This document shows, one piece after another, positions 25,552 through 34,327 of a stretch of 64,000 nt of DNA. The stretch's first letter is position 1. Each line of letters begins with the position of its first letter. A program made the translations under genes and the position numbers. The notes beneath the pieces were generated by a model. That model was not told the DNA's origin. It ran no database searches and saw nothing but the letters and a program-made list of their open reading frames with translations. Source of the stretch: Castellaniella sp049650445 (GTDB lineage: Bacteria > Pseudomonadota > Gammaproteobacteria > Burkholderiales > Burkholderiaceae_B); contig NZ_JBASAD010000011.1 of the NCBI RefSeq assembly GCF_049650445.1, positions 62,001 through 126,000 of the forward strand. Direction: 5' to 3'.

Positions 25552-26502
25552 TCAGTCGGCGAACAGCGAGCTGACCGATTCCGCCGTCGAAATGCGCAGA
25601 ATGGTTTCCCCCAGCAGGGACGCGCAGGACAGTTGGCGGATTTTCGCGCAGGCACGCGCGGCTTCGTTCAGCGGAATGGTATCGGTGACGACGAGTTCGT
25701 CCAGGGTGGATTCCTGGATGCGCTTGATGGCCTCGCCCGACAGCACGGGGTGCGTGCAATAGGCATACACGGAACCCGCGCCCCGGTCCTTCAGGGCCTG
25801 GGCGGCCTTGCACAGCGTGCCGGCGGTATCGACCATGTCGTCCATGATCAGGCAGGTGCGCCCGTTCACGTCGCCGATGATGTTCATGACCTCGGACACA
25901 TTGGCGCGCGGGCGGCGCTTGTCGATGATGGCGAGGTCGGATTCGAGCTGCTTGGCCAGCGCCCGGGCGCGCACCACGCCGCCGATGTCGGGGGACACGA
26001 CCACCAGATCCTGGAAATTGCGGCTCCAGATGTCGCCCAGCAGGATCGGCCCGGCGTAGATGTTGTCCACGGGGATGTCGAAGAAGCCCTGGATCTGGTC
26101 GGCGTGCAGGTCCATGGTCAGGACCCGGTCCACGCCCACGACCTGCAGCATGTTGGCCACGACCTTGGCCGAGATCGACACGCGGGCCGAACGCGGCCGG
26201 CGATCCTGGCGGGCATAGCCGAAATACGGGATGGCGGCGGTGATGTTGCGCGCGGAAGCGCGGCGCAGGGCATCGACCATCACCATGATTTCCATCAGAT
26301 TGTCATTGGTCGGCGCACAGGTGGGCTGCAGCACGAAGACGTCCTTGCCGCGGACGTTTTCGTTGATTTCCACCATGACCTCGCCATCGGAGAAGCGACC
26401 GACGGTCATCTTGCCCAGGGACATGTCCAGGTGATTCACGACGTCGACGGCCAGACGAGGATTGGCCGTACCGGTGAAAATCATGAATCTGTCTTGTGCC
26501 AT
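25552..26502 (-). CDS. prs: Ribose-phosphate pyrophosphokinase
   Basis: 316 residues, the normal bacterial length. The flexible catalytic segment AIPYFGYARQDRR, the DLHADQIQGFFDIPVDN segment and the PRPP-binding loop CLIMDDMVDTAGTL are present. It makes 5-phosphoribosyl-1-pyrophosphate from ribose-5-phosphate and ATP for nucleotide, histidine and tryptophan synthesis. I chose the ATG at 26502 (MAQDRFMIFTGTANP), which matches the family start; an in-frame ATG at 26523 would add seven residues. It lies just downstream of the tRNA-Gln gene. Confidence 0.97.
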   Translation of the reverse strand: MAQDRFMIFTGTANPRLAVDVVNHLDMSLGKMTVGRFSDGEVMVEINENVRGKDVFVLQPTCAPTNDNLMEIMVMVDALRRASARNITAAIPYFGYARQDRRPRSARVSISAKVVANMLQVVGVDRVLTMDLHADQIQGFFDIPVDNIYAGPILLGDIWSRNFQDLVVVSPDIGGVVRARALAKQLESDLAIIDKRRPRANVSEVMNIIGDVNGRTCLIMDDMVDTAGTLCKAAQALKDRGAGSVYAYCTHPVLSGEAIKRIQESTLDELVVTDTIPLNEAARACAKIRQLSCASLLGETILRISTAESVSSLFAD

Positions 26503-26529
26503 GGTGTCGAACCAATGTCTCAAATGACA

Positions 26530-26579
26530 AGGCTGTTGACAGTCTTTCCGCAGGAGACGGAGGACCGGTTCAACAGCCT
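26530..26579. repeat. Inverted repeat in the prs leader
   Basis: AGGCTGTTGA (26530-26539) and TCAACAGCCT (26570-26579) are perfect 10-base arms separated by 30 bases, between the tRNA-Gln 3' end and the prs start. In the transcript this makes a stem-loop about 30 bases before the prs ATG. Confidence 0.6.
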
Positions 26580-26607
26580 GATAGCATGCGCTCTGGCGCG
26601 GAAAGGA

Positions 26608-26684
26608 TGGCTGGGGAAGAAGGATTCGAACCTTCGCATGCCGGAATCAAAATCCGGTGCCTTAACCAGCTTGGCGATTCCCCA
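26608..26684 (-). tRNA. tRNA-Gln(TTG)
   Basis: A 77-base gene with encoded CCA. On the minus strand the acceptor arms TGGGGAA and TTCCCCA pair around the cloverleaf. The anticodon stem-loop is CCGGA-TTTTGAT-TCCGG with anticodon TTG (reading CAA), and the T-loop GGTTCGAATCC is standard. It starts about 5 bases after the ispE stop, as in the conserved betaproteobacterial ispE-tRNA-prs order. Confidence 0.97.
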
Positions 26685-26689
26685 ATAAT

Positions 26690-27592
26690 TCAATCTGCTA
26701 CCCATCCCAGTAAAGGGTGATCACCCAAGCCCTGGCAGATCCAGGACCCTTCGATCGCCCTATCGAGCGGGTTTTCTATTTTACCGATTATTCGATCCCG
26801 GTGCATCCCGGCCTGGGCCGCATCCGAGAACTCCGCGAACAGGCACGAACCCGAACCTGTCATGCGGACTTCGACCCCTGCGTCCTGCATCGTCTGCGCA
26901 AGCGCGGCGATGGGTGGTTGCTGCCGAAAAACCACGGCTTCCAGGTCGTTGCGCCCGAAGAAATCCCCCGCGTCGCGCCCTATCTGCCAATCAGTAAAGA
27001 CCGCAATTTTTACCGATTCAGAATCTCTTGTCAAATCGGGGGCGCAAAACACGTCCGCCGTCGTCACGTGCGCGGGCGGACGCACGATCCAATAGGCCCG
27101 CTCGGGCAGATCCACGGCCGTCAGATCCTCGCCCACCCCCTGGGCGAAGGCCGCGCGGCCAAAGACGAAGACCGGCACATCCGCCCCCAGCGGCAGGGCC
27201 AGGCGCATCAGTTCGGCACGCGTCAGGCCGGTGCCCCACAGGCGGTTCAGAGCGACCAGGGTCGTGGCCGCATCGCTGGACCCGCCGCCCAGGCCGCCGC
27301 CGGCAGGGATGCGTTTGTCATAGCGAATGCGCGCGCCTCGTCGCGTGCCCGTGGCCTGTTGCAGATCGCGGGCGGCGCGCAGCACCAGATCCTGCTCGGC
27401 CGGCAAACCTGCCAGGCCCTCGCCTGCACGCTCGATCGAGCCGTCGGCCGTGGTCTCGAAATCCAGGGTGTCGCACAGATCCACGAAACGGAAGACCGTC
27501 TGCAGCAGATGGTAGCCGTCCGGGCGGCGCCCCACCACGTGCAGGAACAGGTTGAGCTTGGCCGGAGCCGGGACGTCGTACAGGGCCGCCAT
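26690..27592 (-). CDS. ispE: 4-diphosphocytidyl-2-C-methyl-D-erythritol kinase
   Basis: 300 residues of the GHMP kinase family. K12 in PAPAKLNLFL and the glycine-rich ATP loop PAGGGLGGGSSDAA (residues 96-109) are intact, and the C-terminal MTGSGSCLFAEF motif is present. It phosphorylates CDP-methylerythritol in the non-mevalonate isoprenoid pathway. The ATG at 27592 gives the family start (LYDVPAPAKLNLFLHV); the longer reading frame overlaps lolB. It follows lolB by about 20 bases, so lolB-ispE-tRNA-prs may be one transcript. Confidence 0.96.
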   Translation of the reverse strand: MAALYDVPAPAKLNLFLHVVGRRPDGYHLLQTVFRFVDLCDTLDFETTADGSIERAGEGLAGLPAEQDLVLRAARDLQQATGTRRGARIRYDKRIPAGGGLGGGSSDAATTLVALNRLWGTGLTRAELMRLALPLGADVPVFVFGRAAFAQGVGEDLTAVDLPERAYWIVRPPAHVTTADVFCAPDLTRDSESVKIAVFTDWQIGRDAGDFFGRNDLEAVVFRQQPPIAALAQTMQDAGVEVRMTGSGSCLFAEFSDAAQAGMHRDRIIGKIENPLDRAIEGSWICQGLGDHPLLGWVAD

Positions 27593-27612
27593 GTGTGTCA
27601 GGACCAGCGCAA

Positions 27613-28260
27613 CTAAGGCCGGTCCACGATCAGTTGCAGGCGCCATTGCCCCTGCTCGTCCAGACGCGACAGGCGCACGCGTCCAGGGCCCTGATCGTCG
27701 TAGGCCGACAGGGTCACGTCCCAACCGTCCTGATGCAGCGACGTCAATCGATCCTGATCGTCACGCTGCGCATTGACGACCAGACCGGGCGCGACCTCGC
27801 CACGCATCCAGTGGCGCAGCCCGGACACAGGCATGGAATGGCCCCAGATCAGGGCCAGCAAATCGTCCGGCGTGGGTGCCGACTCGCGGCTGCCGTCGGC
27901 GCGCTCCAGCACGGACAGACCGGACTCGACCCGAATCCGCGCCAGGACACTGCCCAGCGGCGAAACCAGATCCAGGCGCAGGACACGATCATCATCACGC
28001 CAGGAAAAACCGCCCTGGGCCGCATAGGGCGCGGCGCCCACCGGCTGCAGGTTGACGGCGAAGCGGCCCTGCCGCTCGAAGGCAGGCCCCTGGCCCTCAA
28101 TACGCTGGGGCGTGGCGCAGGCGGCCAGCAGACCGGCCAGCGCCAGCGTCAGCCAGACATGCCGCAGACGCCCCGCCTGCGCCGCGACGGCGCGTAGCAC
28201 ACGCAGAGCGGCGTGGCTTGCACCCGGGCGTGCGGGCACGCGGATCATGATCACGGTCAT
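27613..28260 (-). CDS. lolB: Outer-membrane lipoprotein LolB
   Basis: 215 residues with a long basic N-region and the lipobox LLAAC (Cys48), so it is itself a lipoprotein. The body has the LolB pattern RQGRFAVNLQP ... GGFSWRDDDRVLRLDLVSPLGSVLARI. LolB takes lipoproteins from LolA and inserts them in the outer membrane. The ATG at 28260 overlaps the stop of the TPR gene (ATGA); M5 is an alternative start giving a more usual signal peptide. It is followed by ispE, the classic lolB-ispE-prs arrangement. Confidence 0.92.
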   Translation of the reverse strand: MTVIMIRVPARPGASHAALRVLRAVAAQAGRLRHVWLTLALAGLLAACATPQRIEGQGPAFERQGRFAVNLQPVGAAPYAAQGGFSWRDDDRVLRLDLVSPLGSVLARIRVESGLSVLERADGSRESAPTPDDLLALIWGHSMPVSGLRHWMRGEVAPGLVVNAQRDDQDRLTSLHQDGWDVTLSAYDDQGPGRVRLSRLDEQGQWRLQLIVDRP

Positions 28261-30032
28261 GGCAGCTTGACTCCCAGACGGTCCAGCGTTTCCTTCAGGG
28301 ACGCGCTCTCGGGATCGGTCTTGTGGCCCTCGGCCCAGATGCGGCGGGCCTCTTCGTGGCGGCCCAGCGCCCACAGGGTCTCACCCAGGTGCGCAGCCAC
28401 GTCGGCGGCAGGCATCTGGTCGTAGGATCGGCGCAGGTATTCCAGCGCCCCCTGGTAGTCATGGATACGGAACAGATACCAGCCCACGCTGTCCAGAATG
28501 TAGGCGCTGTCAGGGTTGAGATCGAGTGCCCGTTCCAGCAGATCGCGCGCCTCGTCCAGGTTGCGGTTCTGCTCGACGTAGGTGTAGCCCAGCGAGTTGT
28601 AGGCATTGGCGTTGTCGGGCTCGAGCTCGATCACACGCCGCATCAGGGTTTCGAATTCGGCCGTCTTGCCCTGCTGATGCAGCAGCATGCCCAGGTCGTA
28701 TTTGATTTCCGGGGTATCGGGCATTTCCAGGTCGGCGGCCTTGAGCAGTTCGACCGCCTGGTCAGTGCGCCCCGCGTCCCGGTAAATGGAGGCCAGCGTC
28801 AAGCGCACGACGGCCCGTTCGCGGCGATCGGCGGGTTTGATGGCATCCAGGATCGCCCGCGCCTGATTCAGGTCGCCCAGCTTGCCGTACAGCACGGCCT
28901 CGTGCGTGCGCGCCTGGAAGATCAGGGTCGGCTCGTCGATGGTGTGCAACTGGCGGATGGCCTCGCGCAGGTCATTCTGACGTTCGGCAATCTGCACCAG
29001 CAGCAACCGCGCGTCGGACACGTCGGCCTGTGCGTTGGTGGCATCGTCGCGCACGGCCTGGCGCCGCTGTTGCTGGATCGTGATGTATTGGTTCAGCAGG
29101 GCCTTGGCCGCGTCGTAGCGACCGGCCCGGGCGTTGACCTCGGCCTCGGTGTACAGCAGATCGAAGTCTTCCGGCGCGCGCTGGCGCATGCGGCCCAGCA
29201 GCCCCAGGGCCTCGTCAAACGCCCCCAGCCCGGTCAGACGGCTGACCAGCAGCAGTTGCAGACCGCGCCGATCCGGATGGCTGTCCAGGAAAGCATAGGT
29301 GTCCTTGATGGCCCGGGTGGAGTCGACTCGCAGGCCGTATTCCAGCACCCGCTGGGCGGCGTCCTGGGAATCGGGGTCCAGCACCTGGGCCTGACGGGCC
29401 TCGTCGACGGCACGCGACGGCTCACCCGCCGCCCAGGCCGCGTCGGCCAAAGCCAGGCGGGCCAGCGCCGAGGTCTTGGAAACCCCCGCCAGCGCCTTGT
29501 CCAGCACGTCCAGGGCCAGACGCTTGTCCGTCATCTTGGAAACGATACCGGCCGCCTGGACGACGGCCTGATCCTGGTCATCGGCCGAGGCGATGCGGCG
29601 CGACAGCGTCTGGGCCAGACCATCGGTCTGGCCGCTGGAGGCCGACAGAGCCAGGGAAGCAGCCACGGCTTCGGGATTGGACGGATCCAGGACGGCCCAT
29701 TCGCGGGCCGAACGCAGCGCCAGCGCCAGATTGCGGCCCGTCATGGACATCTGGAAGGCGCGGTGCGCCAGCCGGGAATCCAGCGTGTCCTGTGACAGGG
29801 ACAGGAGTTCCTGGGCAGCGTCATCGAACTGCCCGCGCTGGGCGGACAATTCGGCCACCAGCAGGCGGTACAGCAGTTCGGGGGTGAGATTGACGACTGG
29901 CGGCTCGCCGCTACGCAAATGAATGGTCTCGACCGGATCGGCCGGCGCGGCTGCGGGAGGCGCGGCCCACGCCGCCTCGTGTGCGGCGGCCAGCGCCAGC
30001 ACCACGGGCATCACGGAAGCGGGGAATCTCAT
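28257..30032 (-). CDS. Exported tetratricopeptide-repeat protein
   Basis: 591 residues with a signal peptide (MRFPASVMPVVLALAAAHEA, cleavage after AWA near 23). The rest is TPR-like helices; the clearest repeats are in the C-terminal 200 residues (PEIKYDLGMLLHQQGKTAEF, NAYNSLGYTYVEQNRNLDEA, AYILDSVGWYLFRIHDYQGA). TPR arrays act as protein-binding scaffolds, here in the periplasm. Its position directly before lolB is conserved in betaproteobacteria. I chose the ATG at 30032 for the signal peptide; the frame extends to 30092. It is divergent from mutM. Confidence 0.85.
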   Translation of the reverse strand: MRFPASVMPVVLALAAAHEAAWAAPPAAAPADPVETIHLRSGEPPVVNLTPELLYRLLVAELSAQRGQFDDAAQELLSLSQDTLDSRLAHRAFQMSMTGRNLALALRSAREWAVLDPSNPEAVAASLALSASSGQTDGLAQTLSRRIASADDQDQAVVQAAGIVSKMTDKRLALDVLDKALAGVSKTSALARLALADAAWAAGEPSRAVDEARQAQVLDPDSQDAAQRVLEYGLRVDSTRAIKDTYAFLDSHPDRRGLQLLLVSRLTGLGAFDEALGLLGRMRQRAPEDFDLLYTEAEVNARAGRYDAAKALLNQYITIQQQRRQAVRDDATNAQADVSDARLLLVQIAERQNDLREAIRQLHTIDEPTLIFQARTHEAVLYGKLGDLNQARAILDAIKPADRRERAVVRLTLASIYRDAGRTDQAVELLKAADLEMPDTPEIKYDLGMLLHQQGKTAEFETLMRRVIELEPDNANAYNSLGYTYVEQNRNLDEARDLLERALDLNPDSAYILDSVGWYLFRIHDYQGALEYLRRSYDQMPAADVAAHLGETLWALGRHEEARRIWAEGHKTDPESASLKETLDRLGVKLP

Positions 30033-30117
30033 TTGCGGTAACCATGGCCGGAACGCAGGAAAAAACCGCGTCTGGTGGCAAAATTGCATCATCGAAAGTG
30101 GATGTTATCACCCCGCC

Positions 30118-30945
30118 ATGCCCGAACTGCCAGAAGTCGAAACAACCCGTCGTGGAATTGCCACGGTCATGCCCGGACGCATCCTGCGCCGCCTGATCGT
30201 GCACGAGCCCCGCCTGCGCTGGCCCGTACCGGCCGATCTGCCCGATCGGGTCCGGGACACCGAGGTCCTGGCCTGCGAACGCCGGGGAAAATACCTGCTG
30301 ATCCGCTTTCCGCAGGGTACGCAGATCGTGCACCTGGGCATGTCGGGTTCCCTGCGGCGGGTACCGATGGACGAACCGCTGCGCAAGCACGACCACGTGG
30401 AATGGCAATTCGACGAGGCCCGCTTCCTGTTGCACGACCCGCGCCGCTTCGGCGCCGTCCTGTGGCATCCGGCCGGGGCCGGCCCGATCGAGGCTCACCC
30501 GCTGCTGGCCGGACTGGGCATCGAGCCCTTTGACCCGGCCTTCACGCCCGAGATCCTGCACACGGGGCTGCAGGGGCGCCGCCAGTCGGTCAAGCAGTTG
30601 CTGCTGGGGGGGAAGATCGTCGTGGGCGTGGGCAATATCTACGCATCCGAATCGCTGTTCCTGGCCGGCATCGATCCGCGCCTGCGAGGTGACCACGTAT
30701 CACGCCCGCGCAGCGCCCGGCTGCACGCGGCGATCCTGCAAACCCTGAGCCAGGCGCTGGAGTCGGGCGGCAGCACGCTGCGCGATTACGTCAACGCCCA
30801 AGGCACGCCCGGAGCGTATTTCACGCTGCACGCAGCCGTCTACGAACGCGACGGCCAACCCTGCACGCGCTGCACCACGCCGATCCGGCGCATCGTCCAG
30901 GGCCAGCGTGCGACGTATTTCTGTCCGGGCTGCCAGAAACGTTAA
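30118..30945 (+). CDS. mutM: Formamidopyrimidine-DNA glycosylase (Fpg/MutM)
   Basis: 275 residues. The N-terminus MPELPEVETTRRGI carries the catalytic proline (P2) and E3, and the lysine of RRGKYLL matches K57. The C-terminal zinc finger C-x2-C ... C-x2-C (CTRC and CPGC) is intact. The enzyme excises 8-oxoguanine and formamidopyrimidines in base-excision repair. Its last four bases overlap the convergent RidA gene. Confidence 0.97.
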   Translation: MPELPEVETTRRGIATVMPGRILRRLIVHEPRLRWPVPADLPDRVRDTEVLACERRGKYLLIRFPQGTQIVHLGMSGSLRRVPMDEPLRKHDHVEWQFDEARFLLHDPRRFGAVLWHPAGAGPIEAHPLLAGLGIEPFDPAFTPEILHTGLQGRRQSVKQLLLGGKIVVGVGNIYASESLFLAGIDPRLRGDHVSRPRSARLHAAILQTLSQALESGGSTLRDYVNAQGTPGAYFTLHAAVYERDGQPCTRCTTPIRRIVQGQRATYFCPGCQKR

Positions 30946-31292
30946 TTCAATGCCGCGACGATGATCACTTCGAACTTGAACCCCGGCCCGGCCAGGCGGG
31001 CTTCGCCGGTGGCGCGGGCCGGCGGGTTGGCCGGATCGATCCAGGCTTCCCAGACGGGGTTCATGGCCTTGAAATCCGCCATGTCGGCCAGCCAGATGGT
31101 GGCCTGCAGGATGCGGGACTTGTGGCTGCCGGCCAGAGCCAGCAGACGGTCGACTTCGGCCAGTGCCGTGCGTACCTGGGCCTGGATGTCGTCGCCCTCG
31201 TTGCCCACCTGGCCCGCCAGGTAGACGGTGTTGCCGTGGACGACGGCCCCGCTCATGCGGGCGCCGGGTTCGATACGCTGGATGGTGGTCAT
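30942..31292 (-). CDS. RidA/YER057c/UK114 family protein
   Basis: 116 residues. The RidA signatures GNTVYLAGQVG and the C-terminal region around ATGEARLAGPGFKFEVIIVAAL are present, with the arginine equivalent replaced by the sequence PPARATGEARL; classical RidA has R105 in P-A-R-x-x-V/x. RidA-type enzymes hydrolyse reactive enamine/imine intermediates from PLP enzymes. This one lies 51 bases downstream of an FAD-linked oxidase on the same strand, so it may clean up imines made by an amino-acid or hydroxyacid oxidase, which is inference. Confidence 0.88.
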   Translation of the reverse strand: MTTIQRIEPGARMSGAVVHGNTVYLAGQVGNEGDDIQAQVRTALAEVDRLLALAGSHKSRILQATIWLADMADFKAMNPVWEAWIDPANPPARATGEARLAGPGFKFEVIIVAALN

Positions 31293-31343
31293 GGTGTGTG
31301 ATCCTTATTGGAGTGAGAGGGGGAAAGAACAGGCGGTGCCGGA

Positions 31344-32756
31344 TCAGCCCAGCACCTTGCCCGGGTTCATGAGGCCCTGGGGGTCCAGGGCCGCCTTGAT
31401 GCGATGCATCAGCGCCATTTCCACAGGGTCCTTGTAGCGTGGCAGCACGTCGCGCTTGAGCTGCCCCACCCCGTGTTCCGCGCTGATCGAGCCGCCCACG
31501 GCGTACACGCGATCATGCACCAGTTCATAGACCGCGTCCTGGCACGCCAGGAGCTGGCCTTCGGCCCATTGCGGCCCGCGCGCGACGTTGTAGTGCAGGT
31601 TGCCATCGCCCAGGTGGCCGAAGATCACGTGCCGGATCCCCGGAAACGCGGCCTGCAAGGCGGCGTTCGTGCCCAGCACGAACTCGGCCATGCGCGACAC
31701 CGGGATCGAGACGTCGTGCTTGATGCTCTTGCCGGATTCTTTTTCCGCCAGGGGGATGCTTTCACGCAAATGCCAGAGCGCATGGCTTTGCGCCATGGAT
31801 TCGGCGATCACCGCATCCAGGACGATGCCGGCCTCGATGGCCTCGCCCACCACGACCTCGAAACGCTCGCGGGCGTGGGCCTCGGATTCGCTGTCCGACA
31901 GTTCCAGCAGCGCATACCAGGGCATGTCGGCCGACGGGCCTTCGAAAGGCAGGCGCTGCTGCGGAAAGCAGCGCACCACGTCCTGGAGGCAATCGCCGGC
32001 CATCAGTTCGAAACCGGTCAAGGAAGCGCCCAGGCCCGCGCGGGCCCGGCCCAGCATGGCGATGGCCGATTCGATCGAATCCAGGGCCAGCAGCGCAGTG
32101 CAGCGTGCCACCGGCAACGGGTGCAATTTCAGCGTCGCGGCCGTAATCACGCCCAGCGTCCCCTCGCTGCCGATGAACAGGTCGCGCAAATCGTAGCCTG
32201 TGTTGTCCTTGCGCAGACCGCGCAGGCCGTGCCAGATGTCCCCCTGAGCGGTCACGACCTCCAGCCCCAGGGCCAGTTCGCGCATGTTGCCGTAGCGCAG
32301 CACCTGCGTGCCGCCCGCGTTGGTGGCCAGATTGCCGCCGATCGTGCAACTGCCCTCGGCCGCCAGGCTGAGCGGGAACAGCCGGCCGGCCTCGCGCGCG
32401 GCCTGCTGAACGGACTGCAGGACGCAGCCGGCCTCGACCTCCATGGTGTCGTTGTCGGTGTCGATGCTGCGGATCCGGTTCAGGCGCTGCAGCGACAGGA
32501 TCACCGCCTGGCCGGAATCGTCGGGCGTCGCCCCGCCGCACAGCCCCGTATTGCCCCCCTGGGGAATCACCGGCAGGCCGGCCTGCGCGCACAAGCGCAC
32601 CACGGCCGCGACTTCGTCGGTCGTGCCGGGCCGCACCACGGCCAGCGAGCGGCCGCGATAGCGCTCGCGCCAGTCCGTTTCCCAGGGCAGCGCATCCGCG
32701 CCGGTCAGCACCTGCGCGGCGCCGACCGTCGCGCGCAAAGCATCCAGATGATCCAT
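31344..32756 (-). CDS. FAD-binding oxidase, GlcD/D-lactate dehydrogenase-like (VAO family)
   Basis: 470 residues. The PCMH-type FAD-binding domain contains PQGGNTGLCGGATP (residues 65-78) and GSEGTLGVITAATLKL; the C-terminal half has the cap-domain motif FGHLGDGNLHYN with iron or substrate-binding histidines, and the end QLKRDVLPRYKDPVEM ... PQGLMNPGKVL. Members oxidise D-2-hydroxy acids such as D-lactate, glycolate or D-2-hydroxyglutarate. The start at 32756 (MDHLDALRATVGAAQVL) matches family starts; the open frame extends to 32966 but crosses the divergent gene's start. The substrate is undetermined. Confidence 0.9.
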   Translation of the reverse strand: MDHLDALRATVGAAQVLTGADALPWETDWRERYRGRSLAVVRPGTTDEVAAVVRLCAQAGLPVIPQGGNTGLCGGATPDDSGQAVILSLQRLNRIRSIDTDNDTMEVEAGCVLQSVQQAAREAGRLFPLSLAAEGSCTIGGNLATNAGGTQVLRYGNMRELALGLEVVTAQGDIWHGLRGLRKDNTGYDLRDLFIGSEGTLGVITAATLKLHPLPVARCTALLALDSIESAIAMLGRARAGLGASLTGFELMAGDCLQDVVRCFPQQRLPFEGPSADMPWYALLELSDSESEAHARERFEVVVGEAIEAGIVLDAVIAESMAQSHALWHLRESIPLAEKESGKSIKHDVSIPVSRMAEFVLGTNAALQAAFPGIRHVIFGHLGDGNLHYNVARGPQWAEGQLLACQDAVYELVHDRVYAVGGSISAEHGVGQLKRDVLPRYKDPVEMALMHRIKAALDPQGLMNPGKVLG

Positions 32757-32934
32757 GGCTTTCGTAATGTCGTAATCCAGCGGCCCGGCGATGAAGCACG
32801 AGCCCTTCGAGGGCAAGAACCTTCCATTGTAATCGGCGATAATGGCCTCAGGGAATTTCTGAATCAGTCGAACGGCAAGCGGCGCGGGGACTTGTACAGA
32901 GCTTGCCCAACCGATCTCTCCGCCGGAATACTCC

Positions 32935-34320
32935 ATGAGCGACCTCTTGCCTTCCGCTGTTTTCAAGGCCTACGACATCCGCGGCACCGTGCCCGGACAG
33001 ATCAACGAGCCCTTTGCCCACCGCCTGGGATTGGCCCTGGCCGCTCAGGCCCGACGCGAAGGCGTGCGCAGCCTGGCGATCGGCTACGACGGACGCCTGA
33101 GCAGCCGCGGGCTGGCCCACGCCGTCAAGACCGGCCTGCACGCAGGCGGGATCAACACGGTGGACCTGGGCCTGGCGCACACGCCCCTGGTGTATTACGC
33201 CGCCTGCCGTGACGGCAGCGGCTCGGGGGTCGCCATCACCGGCAGCCACAACCCGCCCGACTACAACGGCTTCAAGATGATGATGGCGGGGCGCACCCTG
33301 CACGGCGACGACATTCAGGCCCTGCGCCGAGCCATGGACGGCATCCAGCCGCCCATGGGTGCGACGCCGGGCATCAGCGTCGCTACCGATCTGGTGGACA
33401 CCTACATCCGCGAAATCACCGGCCACGTGCGCCTGGCGCGCCCCATGCACGTCGCCATCGACTGCGGCAACGGCGTAGGCGGCGTGGCCGCCGCGCGCCT
33501 GTTCCGGGCGCTGGGCTGTACGGTGGACGAACTGTACTGCGAGGTCGACGGACTGTTCCCCAACCACCACCCCGACCCGGCGGACCCGGCCAATCTCCAG
33601 GACCTGATCGCCCACCTGCGCGACACTGACTGCGAATTGGGCCTGGCCTTTGACGGCGACGCCGACCGCCTGGGCGTGGTCACCCGTTCCGGCCAGATCA
33701 TCTGGCCCGACCGCCAGATGATCCTGTTCGCACGTGACATCCTCCAACGCCAGCCGGGCGCGGACATCATTTTCGACGTCAAGTGCAGCCGCCACCTGGG
33801 CCGTGCCGTCGTTGAAGCCGGCGGCACGCCGCTGATGTCGCAAACAGGGCATTCGCTGATCAAGGCGCGGCTGGCCGAGACCGGCGCGCCCCTGGCCGGC
33901 GAGATGAGCGGCCACATTTTCTTCAAGGAACGCTGGTACGGTTTCGACGACGGCCTCTACGCCGGCGCGCGCCTGCTGGAGATCCTGTCACGCAGCGACG
34001 ATCCGAGCCGGACGCTGGAGGCCCTGCCCCAGGGGATCTCCACCCCCGAACTGAAGCTGCCCATGGCCGAGGGCGAGCCGCACGCCTTCATCCAGCGCCT
34101 GCAGACCGAAGGCCGCTTTCCCGGCGCCGCGGACCGCATCACGATCGACGGCATCCGCGCCGAATACCCGGACGGCTTCGGCCTGGCACGGGCGTCGAAC
34201 ACCACGCCGGTGGTGGTGCTGCGCTTCGAAGGCGACACGCCCGAGGCGCTGGCGCGCATCCAGGATGAATTCCGCGCCGCCATCACGGCGCTGCTGCCAG
34301 GTCGGCCGCTGCCGTTCTAG
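32935..34320 (+). CDS. Phosphomannomutase/phosphoglucomutase (AlgC/ManB family)
   Basis: 461 residues of the alpha-D-phosphohexomutase superfamily. The phosphoserine loop ITGSHNPPDYNGFK has S104, the Mg2+ loop is FDGDADRLG (D240, D242, D244) and the sugar-binding loop GEMSGHIFFKE is present. It interconverts hexose 6- and 1-phosphates, supplying GDP-mannose or UDP-glucose precursors for surface polysaccharides. GGAA precedes the ATG. It is divergent from the FAD oxidase and convergent with hpaI. It could feed the polysaccharide operon 10 kb away. Confidence 0.93.
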   Translation: MSDLLPSAVFKAYDIRGTVPGQINEPFAHRLGLALAAQARREGVRSLAIGYDGRLSSRGLAHAVKTGLHAGGINTVDLGLAHTPLVYYAACRDGSGSGVAITGSHNPPDYNGFKMMMAGRTLHGDDIQALRRAMDGIQPPMGATPGISVATDLVDTYIREITGHVRLARPMHVAIDCGNGVGGVAAARLFRALGCTVDELYCEVDGLFPNHHPDPADPANLQDLIAHLRDTDCELGLAFDGDADRLGVVTRSGQIIWPDRQMILFARDILQRQPGADIIFDVKCSRHLGRAVVEAGGTPLMSQTGHSLIKARLAETGAPLAGEMSGHIFFKERWYGFDDGLYAGARLLEILSRSDDPSRTLEALPQGISTPELKLPMAEGEPHAFIQRLQTEGRFPGAADRITIDGIRAEYPDGFGLARASNTTPVVVLRFEGDTPEALARIQDEFRAAITALLPGRPLPF

Positions 34321-34327
34321 GACCTGT

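Noticed and set aside
29911..30696. Long minus-strand reading frame across mutM
   Set aside because: It is antisense to the clear mutM gene, its composition (Gln, Arg and His rich) is typical of a GC-rich shadow frame, and it has no family features.
32757..32966. N-terminal extension of the FAD oxidase to 32966
   Set aside because: Frame is open but would cross the start and ribosome site of the divergent mutase gene, and family members begin near the 32756 ATG.
31404..33212. 602-codon plus-strand frame opposite the FAD oxidase and entering the mutase
   Set aside because: Rich in His, Gln, Arg and Ala with no domain; antisense shadow of two well-supported genes.
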